A stretch of 15,937 nucleotides of DNA from a bacterium UBA2214 (GCA_002327255.1 DCUM01000250.1:5396-21332), one strand, 5' to 3'. Positions 1-7,681 are shown, counted from the first letter of the stretch. Notes: generated by a model from the letters alone, not told the origin. A program made the numbers and translations.

Positions 1-2194
1 AAAGTCCGTCAAAGACGCTCTGCACAGGACTGAGAATCAGCGCCTGGCCATAGGGGTTCGATCCATCGAGATCGCCATTGATGACAGACCAGGACTCCGC
101 CTCGATGCGCCAGTCGCCGATATCGCCATCGAAAAAATCATCGCAAAAAGTGACGCTGTCGGCCAGGACGTGGATATAGTCCGTTTTGATCGCCGTATCG
201 GAGTCATAAACGCCTGTTGCAGTGAGTTGCACCGGGTAGTAGCCCGGGTTTGAATAGACATGTGACGGATTTCGCGTCGTGACGATTTCACTGCCATCTC
301 CGAAATCCCATGCCCAAGTATCCACTTCTCCCACCGACTGATCGGTGAATTGCACCGCCAGAGGCGCCGTGCCGCTAATGGGCACAGCGTTAAAATTTGC
401 CGCTACATAGTGCCCGGTTGTGTCATAAGTGGCGATATACGTGACGTTTGAATCGGGCACGGTCAAGGTGTGGTTCTGCACCGCATCGTGACTCCACTGC
501 GTGAAACTGTAGATGATGCCGTCAATCGCCTGTGGACTCGGGGCAGCAATCTCGTGCGACTGCCCGACAGGCCAGTAGAACTGCACGGGCGTCGGCCAGG
601 ATTCGTCATCGATGGTCAGATTGAGGTCTACGGGTGCGGTGCGGAAGACGATGGAGACCTGCGGCACACTCATATCCCTGATCAAATACAAGACCGCGTC
701 ATCCACGAACGGAGCGGTGAAAAGGCGGATGGCGCCGCCCGCGATGGTGCCGCCATCGACTGTTACGCCCGTTTTGGGGTCGTACCAGGTTACGGTGAAG
801 TTGTGGAGACACCCCTTCAAATTCACATCCACAGCGCCCCCGACAGGCAGATAGATGACATATTGCGAATCCGGTCTTGCCAGACAAAAATTTCCCGATG
901 TCACCAGGACATTGTGGGCCGCCAGGACCGAGGGGTCGATGCCGACAAAAAAAGTGGCGAGCTTGCCCAGATAGAGCGCACCCAGGGTGGCGAGCTTGTC
1001 GAGGCGGATGATGAATTCCTGTCCCGTATAGGTATACATATTGCCATAGGTGAAATACCCGCCGCCGCAAACGATGGCCCAGGCCGTTTTGCGTATTTCA
1101 TCCTCGGAGCGGTTGTTGTAATAATAATAGGGATCGGCGGGGTCCAGCGGTCCTTCGTAACCGAATTCATCATTGCTCACCGGGAGCTGATAGATTCTGT
1201 CATTCATGACAGATGCATTCAAAGACGCGAGACCGCCGCTAAAATGCTGACTGATGAAATCCATCCAAGGCGCAAACAGGGCGTAATCTTCGGCGCTGGA
1301 ATGGTTGGCGGAGGGTATGACGGAGACGGGATGATGATAAGGATCGTTGTGTTCTATGATCAAACCGTGATAGTGGTAGTCATTCGGGGTCAGGGTTGAA
1401 TTATACGCCGCGCTGACCAGCCACATTACGTTATAGGCGGCATAGCGAGCAACGACATAGCGCACAAAGCGCTCATACTGAGCCTGGGTAAAATCATCCA
1501 TACTCGTGGACCAGGCGATGATCAAACCCGGTACGATATTTTTTTCGAGCATATAGTGGATACGCTGATCCACCCACTGAAAATAATCCGGCTGCAGGCG
1601 GTTGAAATCCGTGTTGTTGTACCAGAGACTGCCGCCTTCATTGAGGCTGGGATAGCCGGAGGTATGCAGGCAGCCGTAGATACAGTTGAATCCCTGTGAT
1701 GCACGCGCATCGATATAGGGGATAAAGAGGCTGTCATAATCGGCATTGCGGCTGCGGAAGAGGCGGTAACAGGTGTCCCCCATCCTGAAAAAAGGTGTGC
1801 CATCCATATAGCGGAAACCGTATCCGTCGGAGACGACAAAGCCTCTGCCCGTTGCAGCGCCGGCCGTGAAACTGCCCGTCAGACCATTCAGCAGGGGATC
1901 ATTCGAAGAGGTCGTATACGTCCAGTTGCCTTCACACAGAGGGGCGACGCGCAGCTTCCAGGTCTGGCCGCCATCCCAGAAACCCTGCAGCGTCAAAGAG
2001 CGCGCATCGGGTCCGGTGAAAATCGCGGAAAAAGTCACGTCCGTATAGGGATTCGCATGCGCACCGCCGGTGAATAAAAGCTCTACGGCTTCATAAACTT
2101 CACCCGCTCGTGCAGCAGGAGGAGCAGAGATGATTAAAAAAATCAGAAAAAACAAAAAACAGCGGGCAGTTCGCTTCCGGTGAAAGAGGAACAT
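1..2194 (-). CDS. Secreted DUF5060/DUF4038 glycosidase-like protein with PKD domain (C-terminus beyond window)
   Basis: The minus frame from the ATG at 2194 is open to the window edge, giving 731 residues with the C-terminus missing. The start is preceded by AAGAGGT. Residues 1-31 are a Sec signal peptide: an RKR n-region, a Phe/Leu/Ile core, and cleavage near ARA-GE. Residues 32-113 resemble DUF5060, a beta-sandwich with WDGGQTWKLRVAP and GNWTYTTSS. Residues 116-425 resemble the DUF4038 (apiosidase/GH140-like) TIM barrel, with HNDPYHHPVS at 282-291 and candidate acidic residue E343 in SNDEFGYEGP. Residues 433-507 match the beta domain that usually closes DUF4038 proteins (Pfam 'collagen-binding domain of a collagenase'). 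Residues 520-590 resemble an InlB-B-type bacterial repeat. Residues 605-676 are PKD (WAWDFGDGSE). The last ~50 residues begin a LamG- or DUF1080-like sandwich (GDWRIEAESW). Likely role: extracellular or surface polysaccharide degradation; the substrate cannot be read from the sequence. The domain order is solid, the activity inferred. Confidence 0.85.
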   Translation of the reverse strand, partial: MFLFHRKRTARCFLFFLIFLIISAPPAARAGEVYEAVELLFTGGAHANPYTDVTFSAIFTGPDARSLTLQGFWDGGQTWKLRVAPLCEGNWTYTTSSNDPLLNGLTGSFTAGAATGRGFVVSDGYGFRYMDGTPFFRMGDTCYRLFRSRNADYDSLFIPYIDARASQGFNCIYGCLHTSGYPSLNEGGSLWYNNTDFNRLQPDYFQWVDQRIHYMLEKNIVPGLIIAWSTSMDDFTQAQYERFVRYVVARYAAYNVMWLVSAAYNSTLTPNDYHYHGLIIEHNDPYHHPVSVIPSANHSSAEDYALFAPWMDFISQHFSGGLASLNASVMNDRIYQLPVSNDEFGYEGPLDPADPYYYYNNRSEDEIRKTAWAIVCGGGYFTYGNMYTYTGQEFIIRLDKLATLGALYLGKLATFFVGIDPSVLAAHNVLVTSGNFCLARPDSQYVIYLPVGGAVDVNLKGCLHNFTVTWYDPKTGVTVDGGTIAGGAIRLFTAPFVDDAVLYLIRDMSVPQVSIVFRTAPVDLNLTIDDESWPTPVQFYWPVGQSHEIAAPSPQAIDGIIYSFTQWSHDAVQNHTLTVPDSNVTYIATYDTTGHYVAANFNAVPISGTAPLAVQFTDQSVGEVDTWAWDFGDGSEIVTTRNPSHVYSNPGYYPVQLTATGVYDSDTAIKTDYIHVLADSVTFCDDFFDGDIGDWRIEAESWSVINGDLDGSNPYGQALILSPVQSVFDGL

Positions 2195-2530
2195 TACAAC
2201 CTCTTGTTGAGAAATCGAATGGGCCTATTTTGGGTGCTACCGTGGTGTTAATGCCCTCTCCAGTACGCAGGTCCGGGCGGGGCGATCCTGCGTATGATAC
2301 AGTCTCTTGCATATTGACATTGATGTATGCAGAAATGGTCTTTCCTGGAGTTCAGATCGATACAATGGCACGATTTTGGGATGGTTGATCTGTTTACAAA
2401 AGAGATTGATGCATAGACCTGGCGTTGTCAAACAGACTCTGGCTGGAATGGAAATGCGGCCTCATTTAAACATAAGCTTTGCAGGGACTATTGTCAAGCG
2501 AAAAATGCCCGCTCGGTGGCGATTGGGCGA

Positions 2531-2563
2531 TTGGGGTCGGACCTCAGCCAGTTTATTAAATAC
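2531..2563 (-). repeat. Dispersed tag repeat, copy A
   Basis: Read on the minus strand, this is GTATTTAATAAA followed by CTGGCTGAGGTCCGACCCCAA. It matches copy B at 4880-4918 (plus) apart from a 5-nt insertion there, and matches copy C at 3009-3047 more loosely. The core GGTCCGACC is nearly self-complementary. Its AT-rich end faces the quasi-palindrome at 2586-2654, the same relative arrangement as at copy B. Repeats ending in GGGGTCNGACCTC-like cores are often seen near REP-associated IS200-like transposases, but no transposase is present here, so the mechanism is a guess. Confidence 0.75.
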
Positions 2564-2585
2564 AACATGTTAGATAGCATTATCC

Positions 2586-2654
2586 CTTCAAAAATGGCCT
2601 TAACTGCCTCTTTTTGCCCAATAAAAAACGCCTGCTAAGGCCGATTTTGCCATT
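2586..2654. repeat. Quasi-palindromic dispersed repeat, copy 1
   Basis: The arms GGCCTTAAC (2596-2604) and GCTAAGGCC (2634-2642) form an inverted repeat with one mismatch. The 47-bp core is identical at 44 of 47 positions to the second copy at 4807-4853, and similarity continues for about 12 bp on the right (GATTTT-GCCATT). There is no T-run after either arm, so a factor-independent terminator is not supported. It is most likely a small non-autonomous repeat unit. Confidence 0.8.
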
Positions 2655-3008
2655 AAAAAGCCCCTAACCCGATCAGTGCATAACGCCGCCTGATGGCCGC
2701 AAACAAACACCATCTTTCATATCATGCTCTAAAACGAGTCAAAATTTAACTAAGCACAAGAAATTTTTGGCGTAATAGAATAAACCGCCGCATGTGCAAA
2801 GATCGCCGGACAGCATCCCATGGTATTATGAAATGAATCTTGATCTGATCATTCTTGTTTCAACATCAGCTTTACAAACGAAGCTATGGCTATGCATTTA
2901 TGTGCTCCGCCTGAGTTCCCAGCGGAGATTCGTGCAGGTAATAAACTTTTATGACTTGGCAAAGGGTTTTTTATACCCATTCTCTTCAACTTCAATATAC
3001 AAGGCTGA

Positions 3009-3047
3009 GTATTTAAGAAAATGATATTGGCTGAGGTATGTCCCCAC
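3009..3047 (+). repeat. Dispersed tag repeat, copy C (divergent)
   Basis: GTATTTAAGAAA then ATGATATTGGCTGAGGT and ATGTCCCC. It shares GTATTTAA, the 5-nt insertion zone and GGCTGAGGT with copy B, but the terminal core has diverged (ATGTCCCC against CCGACCCC). It lies 5 bp beyond the stop codon of the legumain-like gene and is inverted with respect to copy A, so A and C bracket 2531-3047 as an imperfect inverted pair. Confidence 0.65.
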
Positions 3048-3052
3048 CCATT

Positions 3053-4312
3053 TTACCATTTTTTGTAACTCATCGGATTTTCCGAATTGCAGCGGTGCGC
3101 GAGGTCCAAGTCCTGGCTCAACCCCATCAAGGCTGCCGATCCGATGCCGCCCAGGGCAGCATGATACAACCACATCGACGTGACCGGCACTTTTTGCGCG
3201 GCCGCCGAGGTCGTTATCGTCGACCAGTGTGTGGTGCTGTTAGCGAGGCTGTTGGCCGCCTCGCCCAGCGAACTCATCCACTCGGCCCCCGTATCACTGG
3301 GATTGTGATCGTTGAGACCGCAATGGGTATCCCAATCGGGCCAGGCGCTCTCCTCAGGCTGTGACGCCGTATGAGCGGTATAAACATTGGATAACGAGGA
3401 TATCTCATCCATAAAACTGCCGCTGTGGCACGAACACAGGAAAAAATTAAAGCGTACCGTCGGATGAGCCGCCATTTTCGCCTGGAACTGACTGGCATAC
3501 ATGGCCACACCACCAAGACGAACGTAATTAGTGTTGCCATGGGCCGTAATAAAGATGGTGATCGGATTTCTGCCCGCCACCACCTGGTTGTCAATTTCCG
3601 TGAGAACATTATCAGCCTGTCCCTCCACCAATCCTTCCACCTCCACATCGCCGACACAGTTGTTCTTGTATTCCAGGAAAAGATCGAGCAAATTCACGTA
3701 GGTATCGACCACACAACTGTAGAGATTTTCAGAAGGCATCAAACCCTGGACGATGATAAAACCCTCATTGTTGCGAATGACGAGTTGACCCGGGAAACGG
3801 TAGAGAAAACGCTTGCCGATCGGCATTTGAACAATGGCATTGGTGGCGACGATGTGCTGGGCGCTGGGCACCTGTTTGCTGAATTCCGGCACTATCTCGC
3901 CATCGACCCGCGGCCACCACTGTGCCGGAAGCACTCTGGTCTTGCCGCTTTTGCCGATGATGATATACTTCAAGTCGTGCGCAAACATGGCGCCGGGCTC
4001 GAGATCGAGGTAAAACAGGTACGAGTCTTCATCAAGCGCGACCGAGGCCAGACGCTCCACATCCTCCTTCTGCAGCGTACCCCTGGGCGCATCCTCTTCG
4101 ATGATACTGCCCTTGTGAATTACGGAATCCATGCGCAGACAGCAATAGGTGGCGTCCTTGCTCAGCTGTTCCGGCAAGACCTCTTTGGTGAGCTTGTTGA
4201 TGGCTTCCTGCATGTCCAGATTGACAGGCGTGGTCGAGTCCTTTTTGTTGCAATCAATGAACAGCAGGCACAAAACGATGCCTGCCCAGGTGCAAAGTTT
4301 TTTGGCGGACAT
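3053..4312 (-). CDS. Legumain-like (C13, clan CD) cysteine peptidase, putative lipoprotein
   Basis: The protein has 419 residues. The start ATG at 4312 follows GGAGG with a 7-nt spacing. The N-terminus has a Sec-type hydrophobic segment (residues 9-20) ending at C21; the -1 residue is Asp, an atypical lipobox, so lipidation is likely but not certain. Residues 200-345 carry the clan CD signature: a hydrophobic strand then His-Gly (FITAHGNTN, H258), and a second strand then FFLCSCHSGSF with C295 as candidate nucleophile. The following NVYTAHTASQPEES closely parallels the NVYATTAANPRESS segment of legumains. Residues 35-200 and the last 70 residues match nothing I recognise. Both catalytic residues are present, so activity is plausible. 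The substrate is unknown. Legumains often cut after Asn or Asp, but no specificity can be read here. It appears monocistronic, with long non-coding DNA on both sides. Confidence 0.75.
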   Translation of the reverse strand: MSAKKLCTWAGIVLCLLFIDCNKKDSTTPVNLDMQEAINKLTKEVLPEQLSKDATYCCLRMDSVIHKGSIIEEDAPRGTLQKEDVERLASVALDEDSYLFYLDLEPGAMFAHDLKYIIIGKSGKTRVLPAQWWPRVDGEIVPEFSKQVPSAQHIVATNAIVQMPIGKRFLYRFPGQLVIRNNEGFIIVQGLMPSENLYSCVVDTYVNLLDLFLEYKNNCVGDVEVEGLVEGQADNVLTEIDNQVVAGRNPITIFITAHGNTNYVRLGGVAMYASQFQAKMAAHPTVRFNFFLCSCHSGSFMDEISSLSNVYTAHTASQPEESAWPDWDTHCGLNDHNPSDTGAEWMSSLGEAANSLANSTTHWSTITTSAAAQKVPVTSMWLYHAALGGIGSAALMGLSQDLDLAHRCNSENPMSYKKW

Positions 4313-4346
4313 GATACACCTCCGGTTTAAATTGGAATGCAGAGAC

Positions 4347-4463
4347 GAGAATTTAGGGTGCCTGAGAGTCTTGGACTGTAACGGGTGCCGAGGCCGAATG
4401 TGTAGGAGAATTTGGGTGCCTGAGAGTCTTGGACTGTAACGGGTGCTGAGGCCTGATGTGTAG
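4347..4463. repeat. 58/59-bp tandem duplication
   Basis: Unit 1 (4347-4405, 59 bp) and unit 2 (4406-4463, 58 bp) both run from GAGAATTT to GATGTGTAG or AATGTGTAG, with only a 1-bp indel and about three substitutions. The shared core includes GGGTGCCTGAGAGTCTTGG and ACTGTAACGGGTGC. It lies just upstream of the legumain-like gene, within its likely 5' leader or promoter region. The 1-bp length difference breaks any common reading frame, so it is not a coding repeat. Confidence 0.85.
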
Positions 4464-4795
4464 TAGCTTTCTCTTTACTCATTATACACATCGCCCGCGC
4501 CAAACGCAAGTACAAAGCTTGGGTAAAGCGCTCTTTTTATATTTTCTGTGAGCGGTGTCAAGCTGCGTTTTTTGTTGATAGAGGCATCAACCCGGAGTTG
4601 ACTTGTCACAGTCTGAAAGATGAGCCGGGCTGAAGCAGTATGTCGCATTTTCAGCCGGGCTGAACGAAGATCTACAATGTTTATTGGGTTTCTTACGGCC
4701 CACATCCCGCATTCCCGGCGGTTAATTCCCCCTGCTGATTGCAGTCAGAGCAAACAGCCTCCCGGGGCACTCTACCTATTTTTCAGAGAAGATTC

Positions 4796-4866
4796 CTGAA
4801 AAAATAGGCCTTAACTGCCTCTTTTTACCCCATAAAAAACGCCTGTTAAGGCCGATTTATGCCATT
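4796..4866. repeat. Quasi-palindromic dispersed repeat, copy 2
   Basis: Arms GGCCTTAAC (4807-4815) and GTTAAGGCC (4845-4853) are a perfect 9-bp inverted repeat with the same arm spacing as copy 1. The core is identical to copy 1 at 44 of 47 positions in the same orientation. The neighbouring tag (copy B) points the opposite way from copy A, so the palindrome interior is flipped relative to its tag between the two loci. Confidence 0.8.
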
Positions 4867-4879
4867 TTTAAGCTCATAA

Positions 4880-4918
4880 GTATTTAATAAATATGAATCG
4901 GCTGAGGTCCGACCCCAA
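4880..4918 (+). repeat. Dispersed tag repeat, copy B
   Basis: GTATTTAATAAA, then TATGAATCGGCTGAGGT, then CCGACCCCAA. It is the best-matching partner of copy A. It ends about 80 bp before the start of the hydroxylase operon, so the operon's promoter must lie in or just after it. Confidence 0.75.
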
Positions 4919-5001
4919 TTTTGCTTGATTTGTTGATAATATTCCATTATTATTAAGAAGAAAATGATGCAGTGGCACGTCGATCGATTGGAGGAGTCCC
5001 C

Positions 5002-5472
5002 ATGCCCACATATACTCTCTTTGTCAACCAGAAAAAACAGCTGGTGGAGGTGGAAGCCGATACGCCGCTGCTGTGGGTTCTGCGCGAAACCCTCGGCTTG
5101 ACCGGCACCAAATACGGCTGTGGCCAGGGATTGTGCGGTTCCTGTACGGTGCTGCTGGATGGCGAAGCTGTCCGCGCCTGCACGCTGTCGGTGGAGGATG
5201 CGGCGGACAAACAGATCACCACCATCGAGGGGATCACCGCGGAAAAGGAACATCCGCTACTCCAGGCCTGGCTCGAAGAGGAGGTCTCCCAGTGCGGCTA
5301 CTGCCAGCCCGGACAAATTCTCTCGGCGGCCGCGCTCTTGAATGCAAAACCCCACCCTACGGACCAGGAGATCGATGACGCCATGTCCGGCGTGCTGTGC
5401 CGCTGCGGCACCTATCCGCGCATTCGCAAGGCGATTCACCGGGCAGCCCAACGGAAGGGAGGTGGCCGATGA
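5002..5472 (+). CDS. iorA: [2Fe-2S] subunit of an IorAB-type molybdenum hydroxylase
   Basis: The protein has 156 residues, the usual size for this subunit. I chose ATG 5002 because GGAGGAG lies 5 nt upstream; the in-frame ATG ten codons earlier has no such site. Residues 1-75 are a plant-type ferredoxin domain with cluster ligands C40, C45, C48 and C60 (GCGQGLCGSC...C). Residues 80-150 are the helical [2Fe-2S]-binding domain with C98, C101, C133 and C135 (CGYC and CRC). All eight ligands of the xanthine-oxidase family small subunit are present. It carries electrons from the molybdenum site in the large subunit to an external acceptor. Its TGA overlaps the ATG of the large-subunit gene (ATGA), indicating translational coupling. 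It has no signal peptide, so if the enzyme is periplasmic this subunit probably travels with the Tat-borne large subunit. The symbol is by family similarity; the true substrate is unknown. Confidence 0.92.
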   Translation: MPTYTLFVNQKKQLVEVEADTPLLWVLRETLGLTGTKYGCGQGLCGSCTVLLDGEAVRACTLSVEDAADKQITTIEGITAEKEHPLLQAWLEEEVSQCGYCQPGQILSAAALLNAKPHPTDQEIDDAMSGVLCRCGTYPRIRKAIHRAAQRKGGGR

Positions 5473-7598
5473 AAAGGCGTATGCACATCAATCGCCGTGA
5501 ATTCCTCCAGGTTCTGGGCGCGGGGGGGGCGGGCCTGACGCTCGGCGTTTTCCGTCTGGCGCCCGCGCAAACGCAAGAGGGATCCGGAGTATTCAAACCG
5601 AACGAATTCCTCTCCATCGATCCGGACGGAACCGTGACCATCTGGGTGGCGCGATCCGAATTGGGCCAGGGCGCCCGCACCGCGGTGCCGATGATGGTGG
5701 CCGAGGAGTTGGATGCGGACTGGGAAAAGATCCGCATCATGCCGGCGCTGGCGCATCCCAGCAAATATGGCAGCATGCAGACCGGCGGCAGCACCACGGT
5801 GCGCCGTGGCTGGGAACCGCTGCGCAAGGCGGGCGCCACCGCGCGCGAGATGCTCATCACGGCGGCGGCGCAAACCTGGGGCGTGGAGCGCGCCACCTGC
5901 AGGACGGAAAACGGGATCGTCTACCACATTCCCAGCGGCCGAACGTTGACCTACGGGGAACTGGCGGGGGCAGCCGCTGCATTACCCGTTCCCGCAGAAG
6001 TGAAATTGAAGGATGCAAAGGATTATAAAATCATCGGCAAACAAAAAGCGCGGCTCGATACGCCGGATAAACTCTCTGGCAAGGCGCTGTTCGGTTTTGA
6101 TTTCATGCTGCCGGGGCTCGCCGTCGCCGCGATCGCCCACCCACCGGTTTTGGGCGGCACGGTGAAAAGCTGGGATGGCAGCGCTACGAAACAGCTAAAA
6201 GGCGTGAAAGAGATCGTCCAGGTGCCACACGGCATCGCGGTGATCGCCGACTCCGTTTGGGCCGCCCTGCAGGGTCGCGACCAGTTGAAGGTCGAATGGC
6301 ATAAAGGAGAAAATGCAAACCTCGACAGCGCGGCGATCGAGCAATACTTTCTCGAAAAAAGCAGGGAGCAGGGCGCATTGGTGCGCACCGAAGGAGATGC
6401 CGCTGCGGCGCTCTCCGCAGCGGCGAAACACATCACGGCGCAGTATCATGTTCCCTTCATCTCCCATTCCCCCATGGAGCCGATGAATTGCGTGGCCGAC
6501 GTGCAATCCGACCGCGTCGAAATCTGGGCGCCCACACAAAATCCGCAGTGGGTACAGCGCATGGCGGCAGAAGTGACCGGTCTGGCGCTGGAGAAGGTTT
6601 TCGTCAACACCACACTCTCGGGCGGCGGTTTCGGCCGCAGGCTCATGGTGGATTATGCCGAAGAAGCTGTCGATCTCTCCATGCGTCTCAAAGCCCCGGT
6701 CAAGGTCATCTGGAGCCGGGAAGACGATTTGCAGCACGGTTATTTCCGTCCCGGCAGTTACCATGCCCTGGAGGGTGCCGTCGACGATCAGCACCGGATC
6801 ACGGCCTGGAAGCACCGCATCGTGGCGCCGTCCATTTCCGCCCAGTTGTTTCCGGGCCAGGAACGGCGCGGCAATCCCGATCTGGTGGATGGTGCGGCGC
6901 AGGTGCCTTATCGATTGGGCATCATCGCGATCGATTATGTCATGGCCAATACGGCGCTGCCGGTCACCTGGCTGCGTTCTGTCTATAATTCAGCCAATGC
7001 GTTTGTCAATGAGTCCTTTCTTGATGAGCTCGCGCATGCGGCCGGCCGGGATCCCCTGGCGTTAAGACTGGAATTGCTGCCGGCGGAGAGCCGGCTGCGC
7101 GGCGCTCTGCAACTGGCCGCGGAAAAAGCGGGATGGGGCGAAGCACTGCCCCGCGGCCGCGGGCGCGGCATCGCCTGCCACGCCTGTTTCGGCAGTTATG
7201 CCGCCCATGTGGCGGAGGTGACGGTGACGCCGGAGGGCCGCCTCAGCGTGAACCGCGTTGTCTGCGCCATCGATTGCGGACAGGCGGTCCATCCGGAAGG
7301 AGTGCGGCAGCAGATGGAAGGCGCTGTCGTCTTCAGTTTATCCGGCGCCATGCGTGAAGCCATCACGCTGCAAAACGGCAGCGTCGTGCAACAGAATTTC
7401 GACACCTACGACCTTTTGCGCATCCATGAGACACCCGCTATCGAGGTGTATATCGTCGACAGCACCCTGGCGCCGGGCGGTGTCGGCGAACCGGGCGTGC
7501 CGCCGGTGGCGCCGGCATTGTGCAACGCCATTTGCGCCGCCACGGGCATTCGCGTGCGCAGATTGCCGCTGTCGGCCAATGATCTGGCCTGGTCATAG
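5469..7598 (+). CDS. iorB: Molybdopterin-binding large subunit of an IorAB-type hydroxylase, Tat-exported
   Basis: The protein has 709 residues, typical for isoquinoline 1-oxidoreductase beta-like proteins. The start ATG overlaps the small-subunit stop by 4 nt, with GGAGGTGG just upstream. The N-terminus has a twin-arginine motif, NRREFLQ at 8-14, then a hydrophobic stretch and a likely cut near APAQ-TQ (residue 34). Molybdopterin-family motifs: HSPMEPMN at 333-340, GGGFGRR at 385-391, WLRSVYNSANAFVNESF at 501-517, and the active-site GVGEPGVPP at 671-679 with E674 as the expected catalytic glutamate. Family role: hydroxylation of an N-heterocycle or oxidation of an aldehyde using water, with electrons passed via the [2Fe-2S] subunit. 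No FAD subunit, cytochrome c or XdhC/CoxI-type maturation gene lies nearby, so electron acceptor and insertion chaperone must be encoded elsewhere. Substrate unknown. Confidence 0.92.
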   Translation: MKRRMHINRREFLQVLGAGGAGLTLGVFRLAPAQTQEGSGVFKPNEFLSIDPDGTVTIWVARSELGQGARTAVPMMVAEELDADWEKIRIMPALAHPSKYGSMQTGGSTTVRRGWEPLRKAGATAREMLITAAAQTWGVERATCRTENGIVYHIPSGRTLTYGELAGAAAALPVPAEVKLKDAKDYKIIGKQKARLDTPDKLSGKALFGFDFMLPGLAVAAIAHPPVLGGTVKSWDGSATKQLKGVKEIVQVPHGIAVIADSVWAALQGRDQLKVEWHKGENANLDSAAIEQYFLEKSREQGALVRTEGDAAAALSAAAKHITAQYHVPFISHSPMEPMNCVADVQSDRVEIWAPTQNPQWVQRMAAEVTGLALEKVFVNTTLSGGGFGRRLMVDYAEEAVDLSMRLKAPVKVIWSREDDLQHGYFRPGSYHALEGAVDDQHRITAWKHRIVAPSISAQLFPGQERRGNPDLVDGAAQVPYRLGIIAIDYVMANTALPVTWLRSVYNSANAFVNESFLDELAHAAGRDPLALRLELLPAESRLRGALQLAAEKAGWGEALPRGRGRGIACHACFGSYAAHVAEVTVTPEGRLSVNRVVCAIDCGQAVHPEGVRQQMEGAVVFSLSGAMREAITLQNGSVVQQNFDTYDLLRIHETPAIEVYIVDSTLAPGGVGEPGVPPVAPALCNAICAATGIRVRRLPLSANDLAWS

Positions 7599-7645
7599 GC
7601 GCAACAACCGGCGCAAAAGGCTGACCTGGTTGCCGGTTCTGCGCC
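7598..7645 (+). other. Stem-loop immediately after the hydroxylase operon
   Basis: GGCGCA (7598-7603, starting on the last base of the stop codon) and AACCGGC (7606-7612) pair with GCCGGTT (7632-7638) and TGCGCC (7640-7645). This makes a 13-bp GC-rich stem with a small internal bulge and a 19-nt loop. No good T-run follows, only CATTTTC about 10 nt later. It may be a weak terminator or a 3'-end stabilising hairpin. Confidence 0.5.
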
Positions 7646-7681
7646 GCAAGATCATTTTCAAATGTGCAGGCTCATGACGGA

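Larger units (their letters stand above)
2195..3052. other. Intergenic region, 858 bp, repeat-bearing
   Basis: No convincing gene on either strand; all open frames are short and lack ribosome binding sites. The region holds the 5' side of the secreted glycosidase-like gene. It contains a perfect 8-bp inverted repeat, TACGCAGG (2264-2271) and CCTGCGTA (2287-2294), about 70 bp upstream of that gene's start on the minus strand. It also holds two tag-type repeats in opposite orientation (2531-2563 and 3009-3047) and a quasi-palindrome (2586-2654), listed separately. A small hairpin CTCCGC/GCGGAG lies at 2905-2927. The part from about 2660 to 3000 is AT-rich and I see nothing else in it. Confidence 0.7.
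4313..5001. other. Intergenic region between divergent genes, 689 bp
   Basis: It separates the legumain-like gene (minus) from the hydroxylase operon (plus). It contains a 58/59-bp tandem duplication (4347-4463), a 12-bp direct repeat AGCCGGGCTGAA at 4623-4634 and 4653-4664 (30-bp period), the second quasi-palindrome (4796-4866) and tag copy B (4880-4918). No supported gene. Promoters for both flanking genes should lie here, but I see no box pair good enough to assign. Confidence 0.65.

Noticed and set aside
470..1399. 309-codon plus-strand open frame opposite the secreted glycosidase-like gene
   Set aside because: The minus frame is open over the whole 2194 bp and shows clear DUF5060, DUF4038 and PKD signatures. 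The plus product does not.
2366..2380. TGGCACG followed by TTGG, resembling a sigma-54 promoter on the plus strand
   Set aside because: The -24 half is perfect, but the invariant GC of the -12 element is GG, and no plus-strand gene lies downstream for 2.6 kb.
3425..4330. 301-codon plus-strand open frame opposite the legumain-like gene
   Set aside because: The minus strand carries catalytic motifs, a signal sequence and a Shine-Dalgarno site. The plus-strand product has no recognisable feature.
4327..4515. 62-codon minus-strand open frame over the tandem duplication
   Set aside because: The two repeat units differ by 1 bp, so they are read in different frames. There is no ribosome binding site or family match.
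2586..4853. CRISPR-like interpretation of the repeated palindromes
   Set aside because: There are only two copies about 2.2 kb apart with a gene between them. There are no regular spacers and no cas genes.
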